A stretch of 64,000 nt of DNA, from assembly GCA_024345305.1 (NCBI GenBank), contig BRON01000002.1, positions 2,976,001-3,040,000 on the forward strand, read 5' to 3'. Shown here in pieces: positions 12,252 through 22,742 of this stretch. Origin of the DNA: Mrakia gelida (lineage: Eukaryota > Basidiomycota > Tremellomycetes > Cystofilobasidiales > Mrakiaceae). The notes under the pieces are model-generated. The model made no database searches, was not told the origin of the DNA, and was given only the letters and a program-made list of their open reading frames with translations. How positions within the stretch are numbered: position 1 is the stretch's first letter; every line of letters starts with the position of its first letter. The position numbers and the translations under genes are program-made.

Positions 12252-13401
12252 TCACTTTCTCTTCGACGTTAAAGCGAGCCCAGAACAGCCGTCATCACCA
12301 TCCAAGAAGCAAGCTACTCTTCCATCAACCTCCTCTCCTCCCCATCCTCTCCAAACAAACAGGACCAACTTGAAGATCTTCCTGTGCGAGGCGGTCAACG
12401 TCCTCGCCCCCACAAACTTCCTCAACTCGTCTTCGAACTTCCCAGCATCCGGCCCCAACACCCTCACCTCAATCCTCTCCGTATCAATCAAGAATCGATC
12501 CTGGTCTCGAGCGGTTGGACGAAGAAACACGCCGAACGTCACAACATCCATCGGGATGAAGCGCGGGTTCGGGGTGACTTCGAAGACGAGGAGCTTGAAG
12601 GACCAGAGACACGACGAAAGACGACGAGGATCACCACCGACGTTCTCCTCTTTGCGTAATCCATCCGCGAGCTCGATCCAAAGACACTGTTGGAAGACGA
12701 CGGTCTGAAGGTTGTCCCAAGGCTGATGAGAGGAGAAGGAGGAGTCGAAGAGGAGGGAGGACAAGGAGGGCGAGAGCTGAAGGCTCCTGAATTCGGTGGA
12801 TGGGATAAAGAGCTCGATTCTGTACTGGATTCGGAGTTGCTGGATGGAGAGTTGGGAGACGAGGGGTCCAAGAATAGTTCGGAAGATTCCCTCGTAGTGC
12901 CAGAGGTCGACGACGAGTCGAGAGCAGGAGGGGAGGGAGACCTTCTGAATCGTCGTTCTCGCCGCTGTTTCGATAAGTCAAGGAGCGACAGCGTCAGCTA
13001 CGGTTCGAACAGAGTAGCGTGTAAAGGATATAAAGCTCACCATCGGCTGCTAGAGCGTTTTCAAAGTCTTCGTCGCACTCGTCCTGGAGAGGATGAGGCT
13101 CTGCACCCAACCTCAACTCCTTCACCGTCCTCGCGAGCTCGTCCCTTCTCCCTCGCTCGATCAAGAGTCCTCTTTCACCGAATTACCTCCTCCAGTGCTC
13201 CAACAGGATAGCGCTAGTTCTGAAACCTCTGAGATCGACGATTCGGTAGAGGAGAGGGAGTCCAAGCTCGTGGAGGAGAGAGCAGGTTCGGATGATCGAA
13301 GCTCGGTTCCGTTCGAGGGGAGTGTCGAGAAGGAGGTGGGAGAGGATCTCGTGGAGGACATCCGAGGGGAGCATGGTAAGGGTTCGTCGAGGGGTGGTCA
13401 T
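12252..13401 (-). pseudogene. F-box family gene broken by a stop codon and a frameshift
   Basis: Clearly a member of the local F-box family: it begins MTTPRRTLTMLPSDVLHEI and keeps RTCSLLHELGLPLLYRIVDL, the RTVKELRLG block, the phase-1 intron after ADG (about 12985-13050), KVSLPSCSRLVVDLW and the SFKLLVFEVTP block. Two lesions are visible. First, a TAA stop (13183-13185) sits in the block that reads HWRVLFGEGGL in the paralogue at 20496 and here reads HWRR-stop-FGERGL, with homology continuing in the same frame. Second, near the C-terminus an extra T (in the run at 12351-12360, plus-strand ccaaacaaac) shifts the conserved ending VVFVGEDG..RRL into an unrelated tail that stops at 12252. Splice sites are intact, so loss looks recent. 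A short N-terminal F-box peptide could still be made. Confidence 0.88.
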
Positions 13402-13595
13402 GGCTTCGAGAGGAGGTGCTGGATGGAGGAGGAAAGGAAGAATAGAAGGAAGCGGGAAGGGAGAAGATGGCCGTCGAGCTCAAAGTCGCGAGTTCGTCGA
13501 GCTCACCTTCTTATCCTCAAGCGGCTTCCTCCTCTTCTCGCATCTTTACTCAGATCCACTTCAAACTCCTCTCAAGACCGTCTCAAGATCCAACT

Positions 13596-14792
13596 ATGTC
13601 TACCAACGTGAGTCCAACTCGTTTTGCTCTCAGTCTGCAGTCGTACGAGCGGATTCTGTCGAGCTCACCTCTCTCCTCCCTTCCGTCCCTCCTCCTCCCT
13701 TCCCTTCAGATCTTCCCTCCCTCTTCGAACACCTCCGAGGAAACTGTCATTCTTCCCTGGGAGATGCTCGGTCATATCTTCTCCTTCTGCGACCAACCCA
13801 CACTCGTCGAGGTCCCCCTCGTCTCGTTTGGATGCTGGGAACTCGCGGGACCGATCCTCTATCAGAACGTCGAGATCGTCGACTTGGATGGACTCGCCTC
13901 CCTCTTCTTCATCGTGAGCTCAGCTTCTCCTATCTCTGACAGCAGTCAACGTCTCGATATGAAGTTGGAGGTCGAGGTATATCGACGATAAAGGTCTTTC
14001 AGCGGGGACAGAGCTGATCCTCTCCTTCCTCCGTCGCTTCAGGACGTCGTCCCGTCCTCCCCTCGTCTCCAACAAGCAACCTCCCTCGTCTCTCGAATCC
14101 AAACCCTCCTCCTCGATGGCCTGGACTGGAATGCATCCACCTCAATCTTCACCCATCCCATCGCCGACGAGGAAGGCATCGAAGCGCTGGAAAGCTCCCA
14201 GTTCCGACTTCCTCACAGACTCCTCGCCTTCACAACCTCTTCCCTCCCTCTCGATTCCCTCTTCCTCCCTGGTGGCGTCCACTCCATCGGCGAGATGTTC
14301 GGATTCCTCGCTCTTCAGGTCTTCCCCTACCTCTCCCCGGTCAAGGTCGTCCATCTCTCGACGTCCACGAATCCCTGGTTCTACACTTCGTCCCCCTGCT
14401 CCACCACCTTCCTCGCTCGCTGGACACGCCTCGAAACCGTCGTCTGGCTAGGCTTCAGCATCGTCGTAACTCCTTGGCCGTCTTCGGACTACAGGGAAGA
14501 TCCGCTCTACTCGTTCTTGCCACCCGAGGGGGAGGACGGGAGGAGGTCGCTCGAGCTCATCTTCGACTTCGCCTCCCGAGAGGAGGTGAGCTACGACGCC
14601 ATACGAGGGGAGAGAGATCTCCCTCTCAGCCACTTCCTCAGGATTGGTGGGGTCAAGGAGCATTTCTCGAAAGCCTTGGATCTGAGGGTCGTGGTCGGGG
14701 CGAGGAGGGAGGAGGAGAAGCTGATGAAGGAGTGCGTCGAGCGAGAGTTGGAGGACTGGATGAAGAAGCTGGTGGTGGTCGAGGTAGTCTAG
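13596..14792 (+). CDS. Divergent F-box-like protein
   Basis: Exons 13596-13607, 13710-13913 and 14043-14792 join in phase. After MSTNIFPPSSN, the segment ILPWEMLGHIFSFCDQ... VPLVSFGCWELAGPILYQNV has the pattern of an F-box (Leu-Pro start, hydrophobic spacing, SxxCW, xLYxxV ending). F-box proteins bind Skp1 and recruit targets to SCF ubiquitin ligases. The remaining 250 residues have no domain I recognise, with alternating hydrophobic positions that could be leucine-rich-repeat-like. It faces away from the neighbouring F-box pseudogene with 194 bases between the two starts. It lacks the hallmark C-terminus of the local family (VGEDG..RRL), so it is a distant relative or unrelated. A longer in-frame reading from the ATG at 13467 would need the 13608 donor to be ignored. 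Confidence 0.72.
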
Positions 14793-15036
14793 CTTAAGGA
14801 CGCGAAGTAGGAGAGCGTATTCATGCAGGTCAGCACTTCATCAAGCTCGTTGTAGGAGAGGGAAAGGGAGGATGCCGTGCGTCGCGTCGCCGGGCTAGGG
14901 TCTCAGCCCTACGCGGCCTCCCCTCCACCTTCCCTTCCTCGAATCTCAAAAGCAAAACGGCCTTCTCCCTCTCGACCACCATCATCAACTTTCAACTCAT
15001 CACTTGCAACTCTCGCTAAATCGTCAACAAAACAAC
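14793..15036. other. Intergenic spacer, F-box-like gene to NAD(P)-binding gene
   Basis: About 240 bases holding the 3' end of one transcript and the leader of the next. The last 80 bases are C/T/A-rich, ending in a CAACAAAACAACATG start context. Nothing else seen. Confidence 0.5.
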
Positions 15037-16180
15037 ATGTCGAAGGTCATTCTCACAGGTGAGCAAACCTTCTCTCCTCGGGCGCTCTTGTCTCGGGTGC
15101 CCTCTCGATTTCGTCGTCTCTCTCTTCCGTCTCTTCCTCGACGACTCGAAGGCCGTTCCCAAACCCGTGCTGACTTGCCCTCTTGCCCCTTCTTCATCAG
15201 GTGCTACCGGAACAGCAGGAAGCGAAGTCCTTCTCCAACTCGTCTCGCATCCCTCCGTTTCGCAGGTCTCAGTCCTCTCGCGTCGCCCCCTTCCTCAAGC
15301 CATGCTCGACGCTCTTCCCGCCTCCAAGTCCAAACTTCAGGTCATCGAAATGGAAGACTTCGAAGTCTACACTCCGGAGGTGATGCAGAAGCTCGCTGGA
15401 CACTCGTCGGTCATCTGGACGCTCGGGATCTCGTCGCTGCTCGTGAGCAAGGAGGAGTACCACAAGTTGACGTACGACTACGCTGTGAGTTCACGAGCGC
15501 TTCCACTCAATCGATTTCCTGCTCCTGACTGACCCGCACTTTTTCGTCGTCTTCTCAGGCGGCAGCAGCAGAAGCCTTCGCTCCTCTGGACCCGGACTTC
15601 AAGTTCGTTTTCATCTCGGGCAACTCTGTACGTCCCTCGCTCGTCCTCCCTCCTCTCTCTCTCATTCTCCCCCTCCTTCTTCTCACACCATGCTTCCCCT
15701 TCGCGTTTCAGACCAGCTCCTGGAACCCAAGTCTAGGCATGCGAGTCAAAGCCGCGACGGAAACCAAGATCGCTTCCATCCTCGGGGCGTCTCGAGCCTT
15801 CTTCTTCCGACCAGCGTTCATCTACCCTCCTACTCGACTGCCAGGACTCCGCCCAAGAGCGTCGGCTGAAATCACGGCGGACAAGTGGGCTTCGACGCTT
15901 GAGAGGTGGGCTGGTCCGAGCATGATGTGAGTTTTCGCTTTCGACGCGTTTTTCGGTTTCGAGCTTTTGCGAGGGCTCGACGAGACTTTGCTCTGAGTTG
16001 CTGACTCTTTTCCTCGATCTCTTGCACTTGATCTCATTTGGCAGCGTCTCGACTCCCGTGCTCGCTAGTGCTCTCATCAAGACGGCGCTTGGAGGAGACA
16101 ACAAAGGGAACGCGAAGGGGAAGATCTTCGAGAATCGGGCGATTCGAGAGCTGGGGAAAGACTTCGCGGAGAAGCAGTGA
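15037..16180 (+). CDS. NAD(P)-binding Rossmann protein, HTATIP2/TIP30-like
   Basis: Exons 15037-15058, 15201-15484, 15559-15627, 15712-15926 and 16045-16180 join in phase into about 241 residues, the normal size for this family. The N-terminus is MSKVILTGATGTAGSEVLLQL, a beta strand followed by the GxTGxxG dinucleotide-binding turn, which is split by the first intron. Further on, VIWTLGISS, FKFVFISGNS and the TKIASILGASRAFFFRPAFIY block match short-chain-dehydrogenase-like (NmrA/TIP30) proteins with a membrane-neighbouring C-terminus. Human HTATIP2 and yeast Fmp52 are family relatives; the substrate is unknown. The usual catalytic YxxxK of classical short-chain dehydrogenases is not evident (the motif region has TKIAS), so enzymatic activity is uncertain. 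Confidence 0.82.
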
Positions 16181-16598
16181 GGAGGAGGTCGTTCCTTACT
16201 AGTCTCATACACCTAATGTCGATGTCTCGTGCACTTCCGCTGTTCGGCGAGGCTTCCTCGACGCGAGAGATCGTCCAGGTCGACGCGTCTGGAGCGTTCG
16301 ACAGACGAGAGGACTGCTGAGACGTAACAAGCGAGAGAACAAGACAGACGACCTCCCAGCCGAACGATCAAATGATGTGCGTCCTCCTCTCGAGAGTAGA
16401 AAGAAAAGGCGAGGCAGAACGACGACGACGAGCGCTGGCAACGACTCGACCCTCGCACGAGCCTTGCTCGCCTCCTCCCTCTCTCTTCTACTTGATCTCC
16501 AGAAGCAAAGTCATAAGCATGTCGTTAGAAGCGTCCCCAATCACCCGGATCCAGCACCAGCTCAAGCTCCGAGCGGCGTCCCTGCGTCTCCTCCCTTC

Positions 16599-17156
16599 CT
16601 ACTGGGTCTTCTTCTCCGCGACCTCGATCTTCGACCTCCAAGCGACGGGATGCTTGTTGAACCCAGGCCAGGAGGGGACGACGATCTGACAGTCGACGGA
16701 CGAAAGGAAGAGTCGGATGAGCGTCGATACGAGCAGATGAGGACGACTCTCGAAGTACAGAGAGGGGACGGCGAGAGGAAGATGGAGGGGAGGCGAGGAA
16801 GGAAGGAAGGAGAAGCGAGCTCACCAGCAGCGTCACCAAAACTCCCGTCCCAAACGCTCCCAGCAGAACCCTCAGATCCTTGGTCACTATTCCGAGGATG
16901 AAAGAGATGACCTGTGTGCATGCGAAGAGGTTCGTGTCAGCTCCAAAACGAGAGAAGGGAAGGACCGAAGGAGGGAAGGACGAACAGCAGATCCAGCGAG
17001 GCCGACTTGAGAAAGGAGCTCGGTCGTCTTCTGCCCTTGAAAGTCCTGCGAACGCGAGCGAAACGAGGTCAGCTTTGATACCTTGGCGAATAAGAGATAT
17101 ATACGTACAATCTGTCCTTCGAGTGAGCTTTTGATCTGATCGATGAGAGCTGACAT
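16599..17156 (-). CDS. SPC1: Signal peptidase complex subunit 1 (Spc1)
   Basis: Small non-catalytic subunit of the ER signal peptidase complex. Four exons (17109-17156, 16986-17045, 16825-16911, 16599-16685) encode 93 residues, the usual family length. The protein starts MSALIDQIKSSLEGQIDF and continues QGQKTTELLSQ. Two hydrophobic segments follow (GLAGSAVISFILGIV and VLLGAFGTGVLVTLLIVV), with the short lumen-facing hairpin TKDLR between them. It ends with the conserved PSWPGFNKHPVAW block. This two-helix hairpin with cytosolic ends is diagnostic. The second donor is GTTCGT rather than GTGAGY. Its 3' end faces the 3' end of the NAD(P)-binding gene; Per1 starts 208 bases away on the other strand. 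Confidence 0.93.
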
Positions 17157-17364
17157 GGTGAGCGTTTGAAAGAAGGAAGCCAAAGGAGGACGAGATGGTT
17201 TCAAAGTCGAGCTCACCGCTTCCCCTTCCTTTCCTCTCACGACCAGCACCAAAAAGTAAACCTTCCTTCGAGAAGCTCATCTCCTCCTTCCTCACCTCCC
17301 TCTCTACCCTCCCATCTCACCCTCGAAGGAATTAAGGCGCCTCGTCCCCGCCCTCGACCTCCCG

Positions 17365-18928
17365 ATGGCCTCTCCCTCCTCCTCCTCTCGTTCACCTCCT
17401 CATCGCCTCCTCCTTCTTCTTCTCCCCTTCGCCATCCTCCTCCTCCTCACTCCAATTCCAACACTCGCATCTTCAGGAGACACCTCCCCACTCTTCAAGT
17501 TCTGCCTCTCCAAGTGCATCCCCAAATGCGAGCCTTCACCAACGTCCATCACCTCGTCCAACGTCTTCCTTCGAGCAACACGATGGACCTGCGAGGACGA
17601 GTGCAAGTACGACTGCATGCGAGCTCTCACGGATAAGGGCGATGGGGATATAGAGCAGTTCTACGGGAAGTGGCCTTTCAAACGGTGAGTCTTCGCTTCT
17701 TAGCTGCATCGCGAGGGAAAAAGGGGAAGGAGACGAGAGGTCGAGGAGCTCGACGTGTTTGTTTCGACGAGCCCGAAGAGAGCTGACTCTCTTCCCTTTC
17801 CTCCTTCGCTATTGGCTCAATTGAAACAGGTTCTTCGGAGTCCAAGAACCAGCGTCGGTGCTCTTTTCGCTCATGAACGGCTACATGCACTGGAAGGGTC
17901 TTCGCGAGCTTCGGAGAAGGATCCTCCCTGGGAACCCTCTTCGAACGCTCTACCTCGTCTTCGGAGTCCTGGGGATCAACACTTGGGTTTGGTCGACGGT
18001 TTTTCATACGAGAGGTACGTATCACCCTCCCTTCTGACCTCGTGGAAGCTCAGGGGACGAAGAAGAGTCTGGGGAAGTCGAAAGGACGAGAGACGAGACG
18101 AGAGTTTGAGTTTTGAGAGACTGACCTCCTCGTCTTTTTTTGCTCCTCCTCGTCTCACAGACAAACCCTGGACCGAGAAAGCCGACTACTTCTCCGCCGG
18201 CCTGGCCGTCACCTACTCGACCTTCCTCGTCTTCGTTCGGATATGGCATCACTACCCTACCTCCTCCCAATCCTCCTCCTACGCGTCGACGAAACCCTCC
18301 TCCTCTTCAGGGTCTCTCTCCTATCCAACACGGTTCAAACAACTCGCCGCCTTCTTCACCCTCATGTTCATCGGTCACATAACTTATCTCTGTAAAGCTC
18401 GCTCGTTCGATTGTGAGTCTCAATTTACCAGCGCTCCTCTTTCTTTCGCGAGCTCGACGCGTCGGTCCGGTTCTGACTCTTCGTTTTCGTTTGTTTCGTT
18501 AAGACGGCTACAACATGTTCTACTCCCTCACCCTCGGTCTCATCCATAACGTCCTTTGGATCCTCTTCTCCCGACCCTCCCTCCTCCCCAACTTCCTTCG
18601 CCCGTACCTTCGAATCCCTCAAGCCTACCCTTCGTCCTCCGCTGGTCTTCCTCTCGCCAACTCCCACCCCCTCTCCTCCTCCTCCAAACACCAACCCAAC
18701 AACCACCACCACCAACAACAACCCCCTCAGGTGTACTACCCTCTGTACATCTCGATCCTCTTCTTCCTGGCGGTATCGCTGGAGTTCTTCGATTTCCCGC
18801 CGTTGGGTGGGGTGCTGGACGCGCATTCGCTTTGGCATCTGGCGACGGTGGGGATCGTGCCTCTTTGGTATAAGTTCTTTAGAGAAGATGCTGGGTGGGT
18901 TGGATGGGAAGGGAGTGGTGGGCTGTAG
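17365..18928 (+). CDS. PER1: Per1/PGAP3 GPI-anchor lipid-remodelling protein
   Basis: ER/Golgi multi-pass protein that removes the sn-2 acyl chain of GPI anchors (phospholipase A2 type remodelling). Exons 17365-17684, 17830-18014, 18161-18412 and 18504-18928 join in phase to give 393 residues. The N-terminal signal peptide is strongly hydrophobic (LLLLLLPFAILLLLTP). A cysteine-rich lumenal region follows (FCLSKCIPKCEP, WTCEDECKYDC). Next comes the family block FKRFFGVQEPASVLFSLMN, WVWSTVFHTRDKPWTEKADY, then several membrane segments and the C-terminal LEFFDFPPLGGVLDAHSLWH with the conserved Asp/His. A His/Gln/Pro-rich insert between transmembrane segments (about 18660-18730) is poorly conserved filler. 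Start chosen because the signal peptide begins directly at this ATG. Confidence 0.95.
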
Positions 18929-19248
18929 GTCGTGATAGATGCGGTTTGGTTTGGATCGAATCGGGAGGAAAGGATGAGAGAAGGAAAGTCGCGTTGACGA
19001 GAGTGTGTCGTTGCTCGCTTCGCGTTCGTTCGTGAAGACCAAGACGTTCGAAGGCTTGAAAATTGACGCTACGCTCCGCTAAGAAAAATATCGGTTCTTA
19101 CGAGCTCGAGGACGAAAGAACTGAATAGAAAGAAGGGAACACTGAATCGTTCGTCGCGTCAACGAAAGTTTCGCCGAGTCGGGTTCCTCGCGTTCAATTG
19201 TTGCGATCAGAGCTCGTGAAACGTCATGATCACCTATATCAAGCTACA

Positions 19249-20295
19249 CTACTCCTCGAGCAACCTCCTCTCCGTCCCATCCTCGTCCACAAACACGATC
19301 ATCGACGCGATCCTCCTCTCAAACTCACTCAACCCGATCCTTTCCCTCTGCGCGACGGCTTCCCTAAACTCCTTCTCGATGAACTTCGGTCCTCCTCGAA
19401 ACTCGACCCTCTCCGTTCGAGGCAAGAACGCTTCCTGGTCCTCCGACTTGACATCCAGAAGGAGCTCGACAATCTCGACGACCTCTTCGTCCGACTGGTC
19501 TCCGGGTTGCGGTTGAGCGTTCGCGTTCGGGCGAAGGACGAGGACTCGGATGGACAGATCCGAGAAGGAAAGCTTCCCTCCGAGGAAGTCTCCATCCGTA
19601 GAGTACAGCTCGTCGTACCACAGCCATCCTTGGACGGTCAGGACGTCGAGGTGCCTCGTCCAGAGCAGATCGTCCGGGCTGATAATTTCCATTGGTGACT
19701 TTCCGAACGTATCTAGGACAGGGGGAATATCGATTCCGTAGTAGTTCTCGTAGCGGAGCCAGAGCGTGGCGACGGTGTCGAGCTGGGAGAGGATGGATGG
19801 GAGGTGATCGTGGGAGAGATGAACAAAGTCGAGGAGGAGAGACGAGCAGGCTGGGAGGTTGAATCCAGGGACGTCGAAGCCTGGAAGCGGCAAGGGAAGA
19901 GCGGGGACATCAGCAAGTGATACCCGAAATACTTTCATGTCTACTAGAAGAGGAGACTCACTCTTCTTCCTATCCTTACGATCCTCGTCCTCCGCTGTAC
20001 CGCCGCCCAATCTGAGTTCTCGAACGAACCTCCCAACCGTGAGATCTCTCCCCTCCACCGTGAGAACACCTTTCTCTCCGAAAAGAGTCATCCAATGCCT
20101 CGTCACGACAGCATCCTCTTCAAACCCTGTGAGATCGACGATCCTGTAGAGGTGAGGAAGTCCGAGGAGGCGAAGGGAGGAGCAGGCTCGGAGGACGGAG
20201 GTTCGGTTGAGCTCTCGAGGAGTGTCGAGGAGGAGGAAGGAAAGGATTTCCGAGAGGACGTCTTGATTGAGGGAGAGGAGGGTGAGGGGAGCCAT
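19249..20295 (-). CDS. F-box family protein, copy nearly identical to 28465-29521
   Basis: Two exons, 19962-20295 and 19249-19880, with an 81-nt phase-1 intron. The N-terminus MAPLTLLSLNQDVLSEILSF with RACSSLRLLGLPHLYRIVDL is an F-box, expected to bind Skp1. The rest (DLTVGRFVRELRLGG, then FNLPACSSLLLDF, LDVLTVQG, and the ending IVFVDEDGTERRLLEE) has no named domain; regularly spaced leucines suggest a repeat-like fold. The start is set at the ATG where similarity to the paralogues begins. An in-frame ATG at 20475 would add 60 residues of low-complexity sequence. The 81-nt intron is a multiple of three and has no stop, so retention would insert 27 residues. The opposite-strand paralogue at 20496 starts 200 bases away. 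Confidence 0.82.
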   Translation of the reverse strand: MAPLTLLSLNQDVLSEILSFLLLDTPRELNRTSVLRACSSLRLLGLPHLYRIVDLTGFEEDAVVTRHWMTLFGEKGVLTVEGRDLTVGRFVRELRLGGGTAEDEDRKDRKKSESPLLVDMKVFRVSLADVPALPLPLPGFDVPGFNLPACSSLLLDFVHLSHDHLPSILSQLDTVATLWLRYENYYGIDIPPVLDTFGKSPMEIISPDDLLWTRHLDVLTVQGWLWYDELYSTDGDFLGGKLSFSDLSIRVLVLRPNANAQPQPGDQSDEEVVEIVELLLDVKSEDQEAFLPRTERVEFRGGPKFIEKEFREAVAQRERIGLSEFERRIASMIVFVDEDGTERRLLEE

Positions 20296-20495
20296 CTTCG
20301 AAGGAGTAGAGGCGAGAGGGAGAAGGGAGACAAAAAGAAGAGAGGAGTCGATGATGGAAGTCAGAAGGGAGGAAGGTCGAAACGAGCTCGCCTCTTCTTC
20401 CCTCCCTCCCTCCCTCTCCTCGCCCTTGACACCCATCTCGACCCTTCCCTCTTCTTTTCTCCTCGACCAATCCATCGCGTTCTCATCTTTCTACG
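20296..20495. promoter_or_regulatory. Shared 200-bp divergent promoter of two F-box genes
   Basis: The two paralogous F-box genes start at 20295 (minus) and 20496 (plus), leaving only 200 bases for both promoters. The sequence is a purine/pyrimidine strand-switch, GA-rich then CT-rich on the plus strand. No TATA box is evident. That it is bidirectional is inference from the layout. Confidence 0.55.
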
Positions 20496-21596
20496 ATGAC
20501 CTCCGCTCGAACCCTCACCTCTCTCCCCTCGGACGTCCTTCGCGAGATCCTCTCCCACGTTCTCCTCGACACTCCTCAAACTCCCCTTCGCACCTCCGTC
20601 CTTCGCACCTGCTCCCTTCTCTACGAACTTGGACTCCCTCACTTCTATAGGATCGTCGATCTTACTGGCTTCAGAACGAAGGAGATCCTGCTGGAGCGCT
20701 GGAGGGTGCTGTTCGGCGAAGGAGGACTCTTCACGGAGGAGGGAGGGAAGAGGGGGGCCGAGCTTAGGAAGATGGTGAAGGAGTTGAGAGTGGGCGGAGA
20801 GCCTGTCCCTTCTCGAAGCGACTGGGACGACGCAGACGAAGAGGAAGATGAAGCCGAAGCCGATGGTGAGTTACGGGTACTGAAGAAGTCTGCTCTCCTT
20901 GAGCCCTAGCTGACGACCTTTGTCCGCTCTGATCAAACAGTCGCGATTCGATGGACGGTCCAGAAGGTCTCCCTCCCCTCCTGCTCTCGACTCGTCGTTG
21001 ACCTCTGGTACATCGAGGGATCCCTCCAGACCGTCATCGGACCCCTCATCTCCCAACTGCCCGTCGAACACCTTCGACTCCAGTACAGAATCCCCGACCC
21101 CTTCACCCCATCCAAAGAGCTCAACTATCTCGCCTTCCCATCCCGTTCCTCCTTACCCTCCCGCCTCTTCGGCCACTCCTCCATCCAGCCCTGGACCACT
21201 CTCCGAACCGTCGTCTTTCAACAGTGCTTGTGGACGGAGGACGTGGACGGACCAAACGCGGGAGAGGATCTTTGTCCTCGTCGTCTTTCGTCGTCTCAGT
21301 GGTCGTTCAAGGTCCTCGTCTTCGAAGTCACAACGAGCCCGAGTCACATCAAGAACGATGCCTGGGCCTTCATCAATGCCCTCTATCCGAACGCTGAGAG
21401 CAGGGATCGATTCTTGGTCGATACGGAGAGGATCGAGCTTGAGACGAGCGGGCCGGACGCGAGGGAGTTTGAGGAGGAGTTGAGGAAGAGGGTCGCGACG
21501 TGGACGACTTTGGACGCGTTGCACAGGAGGATTTACGATTCAGTGGTGCTTGTGGGAGAAGATGGGAAGGAGAGGAGGTTGATGGAGGGGCTGTAA
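20496..21596 (+). CDS. F-box family protein
   Basis: Exons 20496-20865 and 20941-21596 join in phase 1. The N-terminus MTSARTLTSLPSDVLREILS with RTCSLLYELGLPHFYRIVDL is an F-box. It is followed by WRVLFGEGGLFTEEGG and MVKELRVGGEP, and an acidic linker (DDADEEEDEAEADG) ends exactly at the intron. The second exon carries KVSLPSCSRLVVDLW, EHLRLQYR, WTTLRTVVFQQ, SFKVLVFEVTTSP, ETSGPDAREFEEELRKRV and the family ending VVLVGEDGKERRLMEG. It is the best intact reference for the pseudogene at 12252-13401 and is close to the gene at 55660. Substrate and role are unknown; an SCF substrate adaptor is the inference from the F-box alone. Confidence 0.85.
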
Positions 21597-22742
21597 ACTT
21601 CGCTGATGACGATGGTAGCCGTTCCTGAAGCTCGAGTCGCGCGACAACCAGAGGGGCGAGCGATTAGACGCGACGCAGCTCTTGTTCCTCGCTTGTGAGT
21701 TGCTTGTCCGTCCTTACAGTCAGCGGTGTGGAGCATGCTACTTAGCTAGCGCCTCACTCCGAGCGGGAAAGAGGAGGGACAACGCCGCGACGCGTCGAGG
21801 TTGTCGCCCTCGTCTCGCTCTTTCTCGTCTCGGTCGGAACAAAAACGTTTTCTCGCTGGGAGATCAGGACTGTGCGCCTACTTAAGACCCAACTCTCTGA
21901 CATCTTGACGCGTTCCAAGGGTCTTTCAGTGCGTGAGCTGGAAAGGCGTCGCGTCGAAAGCTCTTCACGCTCACGAGAAAACCTTCGACCAGATTCAAAC
22001 GTTCTAGAAACCTCTGCTCTTACCTAGCTGGCTTCTAAATGGTCAGACAGGGATCCTGCCAGACGTAAAAATGCCTCGCAACGGAGGCAAAAGCCCTTCA
22101 CCTCGCGAGCTCTTCAACCTCCTCCTCCCTCCTCTCACACGCCCATCATCAAAGTTCACGAACGTCTCCTTCAATCGACCAAGGACTCCCTCTCGACTCT
22201 CAGACCCTTCGCGAAGCTATAAAGTGAGTACATCGACGAAGAATCGTTCTTCTGGTTCTGTTGGGAGCTTGGAGGAGGTCGAAGAGAGGGAAGGGAAGGA
22301 AAACGAGGTGAGCTCGACCTCGAAGGAAGTCGAGCTCTTTGCCTCGTTCTTGGATCAAGCCTCGCGCTTCTTTCAGCGTCAAAGGTCTAAGAAGGGATGC
22401 GAGGGCTAGTCTGCTTGAGCAGGGGCCTCTTGAGAGAAGAGTCCAAAGCTTGGAGAGGGAAGAGAGGGGCGGAGGAGAAGAGGGAAGGAAGGGAGGGAGG
22501 GAGGGGAGGAGCGAGACGAGAGAAAGCAGAGCTTCTGTTCAGACCTGTCCTCCCGTCGCGGGCTACGGTCTTGAGCGATCTGGCAGAGCACTGGTCATCT
22601 GTTGTTCGGTCGTTGCTTGTAGCTACGGAGGGGATGAGACGACGATGGAGGAGCTCATCGAAGCTGAAGTCGCTCCAGCCGAGTCGCTGACCTTCCTTCT
22701 TCGCTGTTTCCCTCTCCCTCCTCTCCTAGCAACGTCGCCGAG
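21597..22742 (+). other. Region without a recognised gene; possible small coding exon at 22071
   Basis: No known protein is recognised over 1.1 kb. An ATG at 22071 opens a frame (MPRNGGKSPSPRELFNLLLP) that runs past two good donor-like sites (GTGAGT at 22228 and GTGAGCTCG near 22310). An acceptor-like TCTCCTAG just before 22730 could join a leader exon to the start of the downstream DUF7918 pseudogene. The purine-rich block 22440-22520 is low complexity. It may be a leader, a decayed gene, or an unrecognised small gene; I cannot decide. Confidence 0.3.

Noticed and set aside
20296..20475. N-terminal extension of the minus-strand F-box protein from an ATG at 20475
   Set aside because: The 60 extra residues are low complexity and the paralogue at 28465 shows no similarity above the ATG at 20295.
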